A DNA stretch of 64,000 bases from CAVQRC01 sp963715045 (lineage in GTDB: Bacteria; Planctomycetota; Planctomycetia; Pirellulales; Lacipirellulaceae): contig CAVQRC010000024.1 of the NCBI GenBank assembly GCA_963715045.1, positions 1 to 64,000 of the forward strand, given 5' to 3'. Below the pieces are notes generated by a model. That model saw only the letters and a program-made list of their open reading frames with translations. It was not told the DNA's origin and searched no databases. Shown piece after piece: positions 19,558 through 29,538 of this stretch (its first letter is position 1; every line of letters starts with the position of its first letter). The position numbers and the translations under genes were made by a program.

Positions 19558-20868
19558 TCAGCGGGGAGGGATTTCTGCTTCCATTGGCGGCCCCGTCGTC
19601 TTGGGCGGCGGCTCGACGAATCTCAGCTCCGACGTCGCCGAGCGTCCGTGCCACTCGACAATCGCAACGGCCGTCAACAACAACACAACCGGTACGATCC
19701 ACGGCAGGTGCGGTGCGATCCTCCACTTTGCCGGCGAGGTGGGGGTGCGGATCACCGCCTGGGCCGAGGGGAGCGCGACGCCGACTGCGTCGGCAACCTC
19801 TTCGATGGTGGCGATGAGTTCGCCGGGAGTCTGAAAGCGGGCGTCGGCCGTTTTGGCAAGCATCCGCTGAACAAGCTGGTCCACGTGAGGCGAGATCTCA
19901 GGGCGGATGCTGTGGAGACTCGCGGGCGGTTCGCTCTGGTGTCGCAACAGTTTTTGCAAGAGGGTTCCCGACGGGAACGGCGGGCGGCCGGCGAGCATGA
20001 AGAACAGCGTACAGCCGAGCGAGTAGATGTCGCTTCGCGTGTCGGCACCGCGGGGGTCGCGTGCCTGCTCGGGAGCGATGTAGTCGAACGTTCCCAAGGT
20101 AACGCCGCTGGCCGTGAGATCCTCGTTCACGGTTTCGACATCGTGAAGGCGGGCCAGTCCCATATCCACGAGCTTCGCCTGACCGTTTTGAGTGAGGAGG
20201 ATGTTGGAGGGTTTGATATCGCGGTGAACGACATCCCGGGCCGAGGCGTGGGCGAGGGCTTGAGCGATCTGGAGGGTGTAATCGAGCGCTTCCCGCTGGG
20301 TGAGCGGTCCGAGGGCGGCGACCTGATCGCGGACATTGATGCCGTCGATGTACTCAAAGACGATGTAGTGCAGTGCTACTTCGACGCCGACATCATAGAC
20401 GCGGGCAATGTTGGGGTGGTCGAGTCGGGCAGCGGACTGGGCCTCGTTGCGAAATCTCTGCTGGACCTCGTCGTCAGGTTCCTCCCCTGGTTCGGCGAGG
20501 ACTTTGACGGCCACGACGCGATCGAGTTCGGTGTCGTGGCGCGAAAGACCGCGCCCATTCCGCCGCCGCCGATGAAGGCCTGAAGGCGGTAATGGCCGAC
20601 CGTCTTGCCCTCGAGCGCTTCGCGCATGTCACGGGGGCGAAGGGCGATCCCCGTGGGTCGAACCGGAAGCGGTTCGCCGGAGGAGATGATCGTGTGTTCG
20701 TGTTCGTCGATGATCTCCGGTGCGTAAGTCGCGGTGCCGGAGCTTTCCTGAGAAGAGCCGCCGGGCCCTTCGTCGCCGGACCCTCGTCGCCGGGTGGTTC
20801 GGGGTGTCGACTTCGTTGTCGAGAGCCGGCGACCGCGGGGGATCGTGTTCGTTGGAAACTGGCGGCAT
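19558..20868 (-). CDS. Membrane-anchored Ser/Thr protein kinase, Hanks type (frameshifted)
   Basis: Kinase features in order: glycine loop IGGGGMGAVF, the ATP-site Lys in VAVKVL, catalytic loop VVHRDIKPSNIL, a DMG in place of DFG (LVDMGLAR), the APEQ motif and the GRPPFPSG segment. A single transmembrane helix (LPWIVPVVLLLTAVAIVEW) near the C terminus leaves about 40 residues outside the cell. The frame changes near 20,540 (between the glycine loop and VAVKVL) and probably once more near 20,780 in the acidic N-terminal tail, so the start at 20,868 (MPPVSNEHDPPRS) is an estimate. Such kinases are abundant in planctomycetes. The target is unknown. Confidence 0.75.
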
Positions 20869-20913
20869 CACGCAATGTGCTGAGGACAAGTGGCGTTGCT
20901 AATCATTCTAACC

Positions 20914-21093
20914 GGAGCCCCCGGCGCTGCCGGGGGGCGGAGCTGCCGAAACCCATCGGCCCAGCGTTTTGCCGGGGGATCGCGCGAACGTGCGGCGTAC
21001 CACGACGGCGGCGTGCCGCGTTCCAAGCGGGTTCGAGCGTCGACGGTTGACAGGTGGTTCCAATGCGTCCCCCGGCGAAGCCGAGGGCTCCGG
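20914..21093. repeat. Inverted pair of REP-like palindromes
   Basis: A GC-rich hairpin at 20,914-20,940 (stem GCCCCCGGC, loop GCT) and a related one at 21,065-21,093 in opposite orientation (stem CCCTCGGC, loop TTC on the minus strand). Both share the flank CCGGAGC. They lie between icd and the kinase gene, about 125 bp apart. The layout resembles the paired REP elements found in intergenic DNA. They may also act as terminators for icd, although no T-run follows. Confidence 0.5.
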
Positions 21094-21117
21094 GGAATGC
21101 CGGCCAATCGCCGGGGT

Positions 21118-22365
21118 TCAGTTCATGTGCTTCACGATGGCTTCCCCGAACTCGCTGCATTTCAGCAGTGTGGCCCCCTCCATCAGGCGGTGGAAGTCGT
21201 ACGTGACGGTCCTGGCAGCGATCGCGCCGCGGATCCCATGCAGGATCAGGTCGGCTGCTTCGGTCCATCCCAGGTAGCGGAGCATCATCTCGCCGGAGAG
21301 GATGACCGATCCGGGATTGACCTTGTCCTGATTGGCGTACTTGGGGGCCGTACCGTGGGTGGCCTCGAAGATCGCGTGACCGGTCTGGTAGTTGATATTT
21401 CCGCCGGGCGCAATTCCGATCCCGCCCACGCACGCGGCGAGGGCATCGCTGATGTAATCGCCGTTGAGATTCATCGTGGCGATGACTTCGTACTCAGCCG
21501 GTCGGGTGAGGATCTGTTGGAGAAACGCATCGGCAATCACGTCTTTGATGACGATCGTGTTCCCGGACTTGGGATTCTTGAATTGCTGCCACGGCCCTCC
21601 GTCGAGATCCGCGGCGGCGAAGCGGGAGCGGGCCACCTCGTAGCCCCAGTCACGGAACGCACCTTCGGTGAACTTCATGATGTTCCCTTTGTGCACGAGC
21701 GTGACCGAGCTGCGATCGTTATCGATTGCGTATTGAATGGCGGCCACCACGAGCCGCTCCGTTCCCTCGCGGGAGACGGGCTTGATCCCGAAGCCGGAAG
21801 ACTCAGCAAAGCGAACTTTATCGAAGCGTTCGGGAAATGCCTCGCGGAACAGTTCGCGAAATCGGACGCAGTCCGGAGTCCCCTCCTGGAATTCGATGCC
21901 TGCGTAGATGTCTTCGCTGTTCTCGCGGAAGATGACCATATCGGTCTGGTCGGGCTTCTTCACGGGGGACGGTACGCCCTGGAAGTACTGCACGGGCCGG
22001 AGACAGACATACAGATCGAGGATTTGCCGAAGCGCCACGTTGAGACTACGGATCCCGCCGCCCACTGGAGTGGTCAACGGTCCTTTGATTCCCACCAGGT
22101 AGTCGCGAAAAGCGTCGAGCGTCGCATCGGGAAGCCACTCTCCGGTGGAGTCAAAGGCCTTCTGACCGGCCAGGACTTCTTTCCAGACCAACGACCGCTC
22201 GCCTCGGTAGGCCTTCTCGACCGCGGCATCGAACACCGTCTGACTGGCTCTCCAGATGTCCGGGCCGGTCCCGTCGCCCTCGATGAACGGAATCAACGGC
22301 TGGCTGGGAACCTGAAGCTGCCCCTCGTGCATCGTGATAGGTTCACCCGTGGCGGCGGTCGTCAT
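21118..22365 (-). CDS. icd: Isocitrate dehydrogenase (NADP+)
   Basis: The 415-residue product matches the Escherichia coli-type homodimeric enzyme of the TCA cycle, which decarboxylates isocitrate to 2-oxoglutarate. Visible are the substrate segment [13 protein letters not shown] with the Ser that is phosphorylated in E. coli, the [13 protein letters not shown] motif, the catalytic Lys region [13 protein letters not shown], metal-site residues in NLNGDYISD and the cofactor loop [16 protein letters not shown]. The Lys-Tyr pair in that loop indicates NADP+ specificity. Length is normal and there is no interruption. It stands alone, with a divergent gene upstream. Confidence 0.95.
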   Translation of the reverse strand: MTTAATGEPITMHEGQLQVPSQPLIPFIEGDGTGPDIWRASQTVFDAAVEKAYRGERSLVWKEVLAGQKAFDSTGEWLPDATLDAFRDYLVGIKGPLTTPVGGGIRSLNVALRQILDLYVCLRPVQYFQGVPSPVKKPDQTDMVIFRENSEDIYAGIEFQEGTPDCVRFRELFREAFPERFDKVRFAESSGFGIKPVSREGTERLVVAAIQYAIDNDRSSVTLVHKGNIMKFTEGAFRDWGYEVARSRFAAADLDGGPWQQFKNPKSGNTIVIKDVIADAFLQQILTRPAEYEVIATMNLNGDYISDALAACVGGIGIAPGGNINYQTGHAIFEATHGTAPKYANQDKVNPGSVILSGEMMLRYLGWTEAADLILHGIRGAIAARTVTYDFHRLMEGATLLKCSEFGEAIVKHMN

Positions 22366-22572
22366 GCGTGCTGCTCCCTATGGAGAGATCGAGGGGGAAG
22401 GCGAGAAAATCGATCCTGAAGAGCCGCGGAGGCTTTCGCAGATCGGATTTGGCGAATGAACCGCCGATTCTCGGCCGTGTGCGAGCGGGGGTCAATGGGC
22501 AAGTTGCGGAGGCGTGCCACGCGACGTACGATGCCGATCACCGTTTCTAACAGCGTTTTGAGGACTGACCGT

Positions 22573-23517
22573 ATGAAATCGAATCTCGACCGTCGTGAGT
22601 TTGTCCAGACCGCCATGACTTCAATCGCCGCGGGCGGGATTCTGACCGCCTCGCAGGCGATGGCCGCCGACGAGCCGAAGCAGCCGCTGTACAAGGTCTC
22701 GGTTGCCGAATGGTCGCTGCACAACGCGATTTTCGGCAAGCAGCTCGACAACCTGGACTTCCCGAAAGTGGTGCGGGAACGCTTCGACCTGGACGCGGTG
22801 GAGTGGGTCAACCAGTTCTTCAAAGACCGGGCGACCGACAGCAAGTATCTGGATGAGATGAACAAGCGTTGTGCCGATCAGGGCGTCCGGAGCCTGCTGA
22901 TCATGGTCGACGGCGAGGGTCATCTGGGGGATCCCGACGATCAGCGGCGGACCGAAGCGGTGGAGAATCATTACCGGTGGATCGAGGCCTGCAAGCACCT
23001 GGGCTGCCACTCGGTGCGGGTGAACGCGGCTTCGGACGCGTCTCTGCCCTACGAAGAGCAGCAGAAACTGGCCGCGGACGGGCTGCGTCGGCTGTCGGAA
23101 TGGGCGGCCAACTACGATCTGAACGTGATCGTGGAGAACCACGGCGGACTGTCGTCGAACGGCAAGTGGCTTTCGGGAGTCATGAAGCTGGTCGACCTGG
23201 CGAATTGCGGGACGCTTCCGGATTTCGGGAATTTCCGCGTTTCGGAAGGGGACTGGTACGACCGGTACCAGGGGGTCGCGGAGCTGATGCCGTACGCCAA
23301 GGCCGTGAGTGCGAAGAGTCATGAGTTTGACGCCCAGGGCAACGAGGTTCGCACCGACTACGCCAAGATGATGAAAATCGTTGTCGACGCGGGCTACCAC
23401 GGATACGTGGGAATCGAGTGGGAGGGGAGCGAACCGTCCGAATACGACGGAATTCGACTCACCCGCGATCTTCTTTTTCGCGTGCGAGATGCGTTGTCGG
23501 CCCCGGCTGGCCCCTGA
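22573..23517 (+). CDS. Tat-exported sugar phosphate isomerase/epimerase-like TIM-barrel protein
   Basis: 314 residues starting with a twin-arginine-type signal ([21 protein letters not shown]). The body is an AP-endonuclease-2-like TIM barrel of the xylose isomerase-like superfamily: VEWVNQFF, the [14 protein letters not shown] strand, the VRVNAASDA strand, NVIVENHGG with probable metal ligands Glu and His, and [10 protein letters not shown] near the end. A GAGG site lies 10 nt before the ATG at 22,573. This family is expanded in planctomycetes and usually acts on sugars in the periplasm. The substrate is not known. Confidence 0.8.
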   Translation: MKSNLDRREFVQTAMTSIAAGGILTASQAMAADEPKQPLYKVSVAEWSLHNAIFGKQLDNLDFPKVVRERFDLDAVEWVNQFFKDRATDSKYLDEMNKRCADQGVRSLLIMVDGEGHLGDPDDQRRTEAVENHYRWIEACKHLGCHSVRVNAASDASLPYEEQQKLAADGLRRLSEWAANYDLNVIVENHGGLSSNGKWLSGVMKLVDLANCGTLPDFGNFRVSEGDWYDRYQGVAELMPYAKAVSAKSHEFDAQGNEVRTDYAKMMKIVVDAGYHGYVGIEWEGSEPSEYDGIRLTRDLLFRVRDALSAPAGP

Positions 23518-24201
23518 GCAAGACGCCGCAGGTCGACGACCACGGGTGCAAGAACGGGCTTGTGTCGCTGTGACGGCAGGGTCTGAATGGCGAAGGAATT
23601 CCCAATGACGAATTCCCAACAATGCTGCACCAACAGCCGGGACGGCTTCGGCCAATTCTCCTGAAGTGTCTGCGGACAATTCGACGGCACTTCGAGCTCC
23701 AATCCTGGGATCGTGTTGCCGGACCCGTGCCACAGGGCGTGGCCAATGCGCCCGTGGCCAGGCTTGAGATCCGATCATTGGCGAGCGCTCGATTTCGATC
23801 GCGCTGACGAGTGTTCGATTCCGAACACCCTCCCCGAGTCGGGCCGCCCCCACAGACTGCTTGCGGGTTGGTAATCGCCGGGGCGATGTCGACGTCCTCT
23901 ACAAATGGCAGAAACTCCTTTCCATACTCGAGTTAGATTCTGCAAACTGATCCCGCGGCCAGACTAGACAGAGCGTCGAATGAGACTCGCCGCGATGCCC
24001 AATTCTTAGGCAGCCTCGCGAAGCCAGGCCGATGCACGCCCTGCCTGAAAATAGGCACGCCCCCGGCAGCTACCTTAAGTGCTTGCAAACGCACGAGATG
24101 AGTGAAGCAGCTTGACCGCTAGCGAACGATGGACAGACCCCGGACCGATTGGTCGGTCACGGAACGGAAGAAGTCTATCGACGGTGAAAGGAGACCCCTA
24201 A
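23518..24201. other. Intergenic stretch, nothing recognised
   Basis: 684 bp between the TIM-barrel gene and the ribbon-helix-helix gene. Open frames on the minus strand here are antisense extensions of neighbouring shadows with no domain. The last 30 bases contain the ribosome-binding site AAAGGAGA of the next gene. Confidence 0.5.
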
Positions 24202-24756
24202 GTGCTGGTAACCAATTCGGAAAAGTTCCGCGATGTACTACGGATCGCAGAAGGTCTTTACGAGCAGCAGCCTGACTGGGTGACGTTTTTCAGAGAGGTC
24301 CTGGGAATCGACGGGTTGGTTCGCAAGGCATTTCCGACCCCGGAGGAGCTGGCAGAATTCGAGAAGAGCCCCGAGTGCGACGAAATCCAAAAGCTGCTGG
24401 TCAAGCTTCGGGAACGGCGAGGAACGGCCGACTCGGAGACCGAGCCGACGCGGGTGATTACGGTCCGCCTTCCCAAGAGCATGCACGAATATCTCCGGAG
24501 CGAGGCCGACTCGAAGCAGACGAGCATGAACAAGCTCTGCATTTCCAAATTGCTTCAAGTCATCGAAGACGACAAAGTGCCGACCGAGAAAGTCAGCAAT
24601 CCGCGGCGGAAACGCAAAGGCGTCTCGGCGACGCTCGACAGCCTGCCGGCGGAGAATCGGATTTCGGCAGACAGCCGGGTCCCGGCAGAGAACCGGATTT
24701 CGGTCGAGGTACCCACATCGCCAGCCAATGACGCGGTGGCGAGTCGGCTGGCCTAG
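24202..24756 (+). CDS. Ribbon-helix-helix protein (Arc/HicB-like DNA-binding segment)
   Basis: 184 residues. The central stretch TRVITVRLPKSMHEYLRSEAD followed by KQTSMNKLCISKLLQ has the strand-helix-helix pattern of ribbon-helix-helix regulators and HicB-type antitoxins. An N-terminal helical region (FRDVLRIAEGLYEQQPDWVTFFREVLG) precedes it, and the Pro/Ala/Glu-rich C-terminal tail repeats the phrase PAENRIS. It starts with GTG preceded by AAAGGAGA. No toxin gene lies beside it, so it is more likely a stand-alone regulator of a planctomycete-specific family than an antitoxin. Confidence 0.65.
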   Translation: MLVTNSEKFRDVLRIAEGLYEQQPDWVTFFREVLGIDGLVRKAFPTPEELAEFEKSPECDEIQKLLVKLRERRGTADSETEPTRVITVRLPKSMHEYLRSEADSKQTSMNKLCISKLLQVIEDDKVPTEKVSNPRRKRKGVSATLDSLPAENRISADSRVPAENRISVEVPTSPANDAVASRLA

Positions 24757-24968
24757 CCCGTTCCCCGCCCGGCGAACCGGTTTGAGTCGGTGTCCGGAAA
24801 TGCCACCGAGGGCGTGATAGCCTTCGGTGGCGGATGACAGCCGGGCGGATGGGATGCCAGGCGGTCGGGTTCGCGGTTCGCGTGCACCCGACAGCTGGGC
24901 TCCCGGAGGGGTTCGCGGTGTATCAAGACCTCCGTCGAGAACCGGCGTTTTTCTGGATCGGCTGTAAA

Positions 24969-25357
<389 letters not shown>

Positions 25358-25359
25358 GC

Positions 25360-25392
25360 GGAACCCGCCGCCAGCGGTGGCCGCCGGGTTCC
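25360..25392 (-). terminator. GC-rich hairpin between the YhcC-like gene and rnpB
   Basis: GGAACCCG and CGGGTTCC arms with an inner CCA/TGG pair form a long hairpin just upstream of the rnpB 5' end and 68 nt after the stop of the radical SAM gene. It lacks a T-run, so it could be a weak terminator or a processing site. Confidence 0.35.
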
Positions 25393-25459
25393 AGACGAAT
25401 TCTACGGTTCCATCCTGGACCGTGAACATGGGGCGCGATATTTCGCGCACGCCCGAACG

Positions 25460-26497
25460 CTACCCGGCGTGGCCCGCAGATCGCGCTGCGTCACCCCTCC
25501 CCTCCGGCAACGCCGGCAAGGGCGGATTCCAGAGGCGGCCCTGCCAGGTGTCACGGCGTTCCATCTCGGCTTGGATCGCTGCTTTGAGCTTCGACTTCTC
25601 CAGACACCAGGCCGGCCCAATGAAGTAGTCGCGCGGCGCGTCGCCGGAGATCCGTTCCACGACGCAATCGGGGGACAATTGCTCGAGGAATCGGATCAGC
25701 ACGTCGATGTACGACGGCCGATCCATAAGTTCGACTTCCCCTCGCGCGACCTCGTCGGCCAGGCGTGTATTCCGGACGGCGTACAGGTTGTGAATTTTTA
25801 CGGCGTCGACCTCGAGCCGGGCGAGTTCGGCAGCGGTCGCCAACATGTCGGCGACCGATTCACCCGGCAGGCCGAGGATCGCATGGGCGGAGATCTCGAA
25901 CCCTCTACCGCGGCTACGGTGCATCGCATCGAGCATGGCATCGTGGTGGTGTCCCCGATTCATCCAGTCCAGAGACCGATTGTGCATCGACTGCATGCCG
26001 TACTCGACCGAGACGAAGCAATCGGCAGCGAAAGCCTCGAGGAGTTCGAGCACGTCGTCGGGCACGCAGTCGGGTCGCGTGCCGACGACCAGACCGACGA
26101 CCTCCGGATGCGACACGGCCGCCGCGTAGAGCGGGCGGAGTCGTTCGACCGGGGCGTAAGTATTGGTGGCCGGCTGAAAATACGCGAGGTAGTGCCGGCA
26201 ATTGGCATACCGGCGGCGGAGGTTGTCGATCCCCCGCTCGATCTGGCCCGTAATCCCGTCCCGAGGCACGCGACGACTGGGGCTGAAACTCCGGTTGTCG
26301 CAAAAAGCACAACCGCCGATCGCCACCGTGCCGTCCACATTAGGGCACGTCAGACCCGCATCCACGCTCACCCGCTGGACCCGGAACCCGAAACGGCTGC
26401 GAAGAAAGAAGTTGTAGGAATAATACCGCTCGCCGGCCGCCCGCCAGGCAGGAAGCGGCTCCTCGGACGACGGCCGCGTTGTTGACGGAGAATTCAA
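25460..26497 (-). CDS. Radical SAM protein of the YhcC family
   Basis: 345 residues. The iron-sulfur ligands are in CPNVDGTVAIGGCAFC, the long-spaced form CxnCxxC typical of this family (TIGR01212). Other family features are YNFFLRSRFGFRVQRV at the N terminus, YFQPATNTYAP, GTRPDCVPDDVLELL, SVEYGMQSMHNRSLDWMNRGH and HAILGLPGE. The family is widespread and uncharacterised and may act on RNA or a cofactor. The Gly/Ala-rich last 25 residues are not conserved. Transcription runs toward rnpB. Confidence 0.85.
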   Translation of the reverse strand: MNSPSTTRPSSEEPLPAWRAAGERYYSYNFFLRSRFGFRVQRVSVDAGLTCPNVDGTVAIGGCAFCDNRSFSPSRRVPRDGITGQIERGIDNLRRRYANCRHYLAYFQPATNTYAPVERLRPLYAAAVSHPEVVGLVVGTRPDCVPDDVLELLEAFAADCFVSVEYGMQSMHNRSLDWMNRGHHHDAMLDAMHRSRGRGFEISAHAILGLPGESVADMLATAAELARLEVDAVKIHNLYAVRNTRLADEVARGEVELMDRPSYIDVLIRFLEQLSPDCVVERISGDAPRDYFIGPAWCLEKSKLKAAIQAEMERRDTWQGRLWNPPLPALPEGRGDAARSAGHAG

Positions 26498-26640
26498 GAG
26501 CTTCTAGAGTGAATCGATCGTGATTCTCGCTGATTTGCAGAGAGCGGAGCGAAACCGCGACGCATCATACCGAGTTTCGCTTCCATGTCCTACCCGCTGA
26601 TCCGATCCAACTCAACTTCGGTCCTTTGGTGAGATTCCGA

Positions 26641-27108
26641 ATGTACGGTGAACTCGTGCCTCTAGGCGGCGGCGACCCCATCCCTCTCCTGAAAAAGCAA
26701 TTGCTCATCGGGCGGAGGGAGAGTTGCGACATTGTACTTCGATTCGCCAACGTTTCGGCACATCATTGTCAGCTCACCTTCAACGGGGGCTACCTTTACA
26801 TCCGCGACCTGCAGAGTCGTAACGGGATCAAGGTCAATGGCGTGCGGGTCGACGAGAAGCGAGTTGATCCGGGAGACGAGATCGCGATCGCCAAGCACCG
26901 TTATGAGGTGCAGTATTCTCCCTACGACCTGGGCGCGGTGGGCCCGCCACCAACCGAGGACCTTGCTCCGGAGATCATGAAGCGTTCGTTGCTGGAGCGG
27001 GCCGGCCTGCAGAAAGACGACGTGCGGCCGCGGCAGCAGAAAGCGCGACGCTACGATCCGACGGATCAATCGGCCGGGCAGATCGACGCGCCCGACAAGC
27101 CGGTCTGA
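26641..27108 (+). CDS. FHA domain protein
   Basis: 155 residues. A forkhead-associated domain spans about residues 5-95: PLLKKQLLIGRRESCDIVL, then FANVSAHHCQLTF and IRDLQSRNGIKVNG, which contain the Gly-Arg, Ser-x-x-His and Asn-Gly residues that bind phosphothreonine. The C-terminal 50 residues are charged and probably disordered. The ATG at 26,641 has GGTGAG 8 nt upstream. In-frame TTG and GTG codons lie 12-15 nt earlier. It is 18 nt from rsgA and on the same strand. A readout role for a Ser/Thr kinase is plausible. Confidence 0.8.
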   Translation: MYGELVPLGGGDPIPLLKKQLLIGRRESCDIVLRFANVSAHHCQLTFNGGYLYIRDLQSRNGIKVNGVRVDEKRVDPGDEIAIAKHRYEVQYSPYDLGAVGPPPTEDLAPEIMKRSLLERAGLQKDDVRPRQQKARRYDPTDQSAGQIDAPDKPV

Positions 27109-27126
27109 CGCGCAAAGCAAGCCGCC

Positions 27127-28258
27127 GTGGGACGCCAAGAACGCAAGATCCGTACCGACTTTCGCAAGAATCGCGAGGTCCGCACCCGCGACAAGGATCT
27201 CACCCAGAGCTACGCAGACGACGAGGATCACGATCGACTCACCGCCAGCGAGCGGATCAGTGGCAAGGGGGCCCTCACTCGACGCCGCACGATTCGTGGT
27301 GACGAGGTTGCCAACGACGACGACGGAACCCTCTTGTTGCCGGAAATCGATCCGGAGATCTGCGTTCCGGGCTGCGTCCTGCGGGTGCAGGGCTTGATCA
27401 GTCACGTGCTCGGCGACGACGGTCGCCTGTTTGAGTTGCGCGACGAGACGGCTGCTCAAGTCGATTGCCACCGACCAACGACATGTCGTGGCGGCAGGTG
27501 ACCGCGTCTGGATTCGACCTGAGGGTGAGGACCAGGGGATCATCGAACGGGTCGAGCCGCGATACGGGGTGTTGAGTCGCACGAGCCGCGGCCGGCGGCA
27601 CGTGATCGTCGCCAACGTCGACCTGATTGCGATTGTGACCAGTGCTGCGGAACCACGGCTGAAGCCGAATCTGATTGACCGCTATCTGGTGACAGCCGAG
27701 CAGGCAGGGATTGCTGCCTGCATCTGCATCAACAAAGTCGATCTGATCGACCCGGCCGACTTGCAACCGCTGGTCGGCGTGTACGGTCAGCTCGGCTATC
27801 GCGTGCTGTTGCTCTCAGCCACGACCGGCTACAACATGGATGCGTTTCAGGAGCTGCTGCGGTGCCGCCGCAGCGTACTTGCGGGACAAAGCGGCGTGGG
27901 CAAGAGTTCGCTGCTCAATGCCATCGACTCCTCGGTCGGCCAGCGGGTCGAGACCGTCAGCCGCGACAGCGAAAAGGGGCGCCACACCACCACGACTGCC
28001 GAGCTGTTTCCGATTGCCGGCGGCGGCTACATCGTCGACACCCCCGGCATCCGCCAGTTTCAATTGTGGAACATCATTCCGGAAGAAGTCTCGGGCCTGT
28101 TTCGCGAGATCCGACCGTTCGTCAGTATGTGCCGCTACGCCAATTGCACCCACGTTCATGAAGACGAGTGCGGTGTCAAGGATGCGGTGGCCGACGGGTT
28201 GATCGATGAGCGACGTTACGAGAGCTACGTGCAGGTACAAAGTGGCGAAGCGCCCTGA
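27127..28258 (+). CDS. rsgA: Ribosome small-subunit GTPase RsgA (frameshifted)
   Basis: A circularly permuted GTPase that helps mature the 30S subunit. An OB-fold N-terminal part (LTRRRTIRGDEV, VLRVQGLISHVLGDDGRLFE) is followed by NKVDLID (G4), GQSGVGKSSLLNAI (P-loop), DTPGIRQFQLW (G3) and the zinc-binding C terminus CRYANCTHVHEDEC. The frame changes near 27,430: the first frame continues to a stop at 27,501 while the conserved text (CATRRLLKSIATDQRHVVAAGDRVW) resumes in another frame. The start is a GTG at 27,127. All domains are otherwise present, so the interruption is probably an artefact. Confidence 0.88.
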
Positions 28259-28267
28259 TTCGAATCG

Positions 28268-29455
28268 ATGACGCGAATTGCACCTGCCTGCGTACTGGCC
28301 ATTCAATTCGCCAGCTGGGCGAGTGCGACGACCTATCACGTGTCTGTCGACGGCCGTGACCACGGCCACAGCGGGAGCATCCGCGAGCCATTTCTCTCGA
28401 TTCGCCGGGGGGTCCTGGCGGCCACGAGACCGGGTGACGAAGTCGTGATTGGTCCCGGCATCTACGTACCTCACGACGTGATCACGCTGCCGCATAGCGG
28501 GACCTCAGCGAATCCGATCGTGATCCGTGGCCAGGAGGGAGCAGGTCGCGTGATCGTTGACGGTACGCGACTCTACGCTGACCCGGCCGTGTTTCGCGTG
28601 GCGGCGTCGCATGTCGTGCTGGAAGGGCTGGAGATCCAGAACAAATCGGACTTCGGGATCAAGATCGCCGGACGAGGGGCGCGGATCCAGGACGTCCTGC
28701 TCCGCCGCCTGCGGGTCAGCAATTGTGGCTACGCCGGAATCATGCTCTGGTCGGAGCGGAGGGATGATCCGCTCCGCCGCATCCGGGTCGAGGAATGCAC
28801 GGTGTTCAACTGCTCGCTCGTCAACGGAGTCGATGCGTCGTCTTCGTGGAGCGGGTGCGTGGCGATGGTCGTGCAGGACCTCGAGTTCAGGGACAATCTG
28901 GTTTACGAGAATCACGGTGAGGGGATCGTCCTGGCGGGCTGCACGCGTTGCCAGGTAGCGGGCAACTCGTTCCGGGACAACTTCCGGGCGAATGTATTGA
29001 TCGAGAATTCGCGATCGGTCGCGTTGGTCGGCAACTCGATCGTCACTGATAACGGGCAGCGAGCGAGTGTGGTTCGAGCAGCGACGATCGGGATTGAACT
29101 GGCGAACCGCCGCGACCTGGAACTGCCCCCTTCGCAGGACATCACGATTCGCGGCAACTGGCTGCTGGGCAACTCGTGCGGCATCCGCTTCACGCGGCAC
29201 CGCGGTCCGGGCGGTCTGAAGGGCGTCACGATGGAGCGGAACCTGATCGACTCGCAAGGCGGACCCGCGGTGTGGTTCTCGGCGGCGGCGGATCACGTGG
29301 AGAGCAGCTTCCGTGGAAACCTGGTCGTCCAGCGGACAGGTCCACCGGCAATCGTACCGTATGCTTCGAGCGGCTTGAGATTCTGTCGAAACATCTGGGT
29401 CGGCACACGTCCACCGCCGACCGCCCGCAGTCGCGGTGACATCGTGTGTCAGTAG
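28268..29455 (+). CDS. Secreted parallel beta-helix (pectate-lyase-like) protein
   Basis: 395 residues with a signal peptide (VLAIQFASWASA). The first 100 residues (YHVSVDGRDHGHSGSIREPF, then PGDEVVIGPGIYVPHDVI) are the N-terminal cap seen in poly(beta-D-mannuronate) lyase-like and NosD-type right-handed beta-helix proteins. The rest consists of short strands with GI, NxFR and GNxI steps. It starts 9 bp after the rsgA stop and may share its transcript. A polysaccharide lyase role is possible but no catalytic residues can be named. Confidence 0.7.
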   Translation: MTRIAPACVLAIQFASWASATTYHVSVDGRDHGHSGSIREPFLSIRRGVLAATRPGDEVVIGPGIYVPHDVITLPHSGTSANPIVIRGQEGAGRVIVDGTRLYADPAVFRVAASHVVLEGLEIQNKSDFGIKIAGRGARIQDVLLRRLRVSNCGYAGIMLWSERRDDPLRRIRVEECTVFNCSLVNGVDASSSWSGCVAMVVQDLEFRDNLVYENHGEGIVLAGCTRCQVAGNSFRDNFRANVLIENSRSVALVGNSIVTDNGQRASVVRAATIGIELANRRDLELPPSQDITIRGNWLLGNSCGIRFTRHRGPGGLKGVTMERNLIDSQGGPAVWFSAAADHVESSFRGNLVVQRTGPPAIVPYASSGLRFCRNIWVGTRPPPTARSRGDIVCQ

Positions 29456-29538
29456 TCCGCGGTGTGAATCGAGTCCCGCGACCGTTGAGCTGCGGCGCGG
29501 GGTCCCTCGCCGAGGCGGAGAATTCGGCTAACAGGTGG

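Noticed and set aside
20890..22419. 509-residue plus-strand open frame over icd
   Set aside because: Antisense shadow of a fully conserved isocitrate dehydrogenase.
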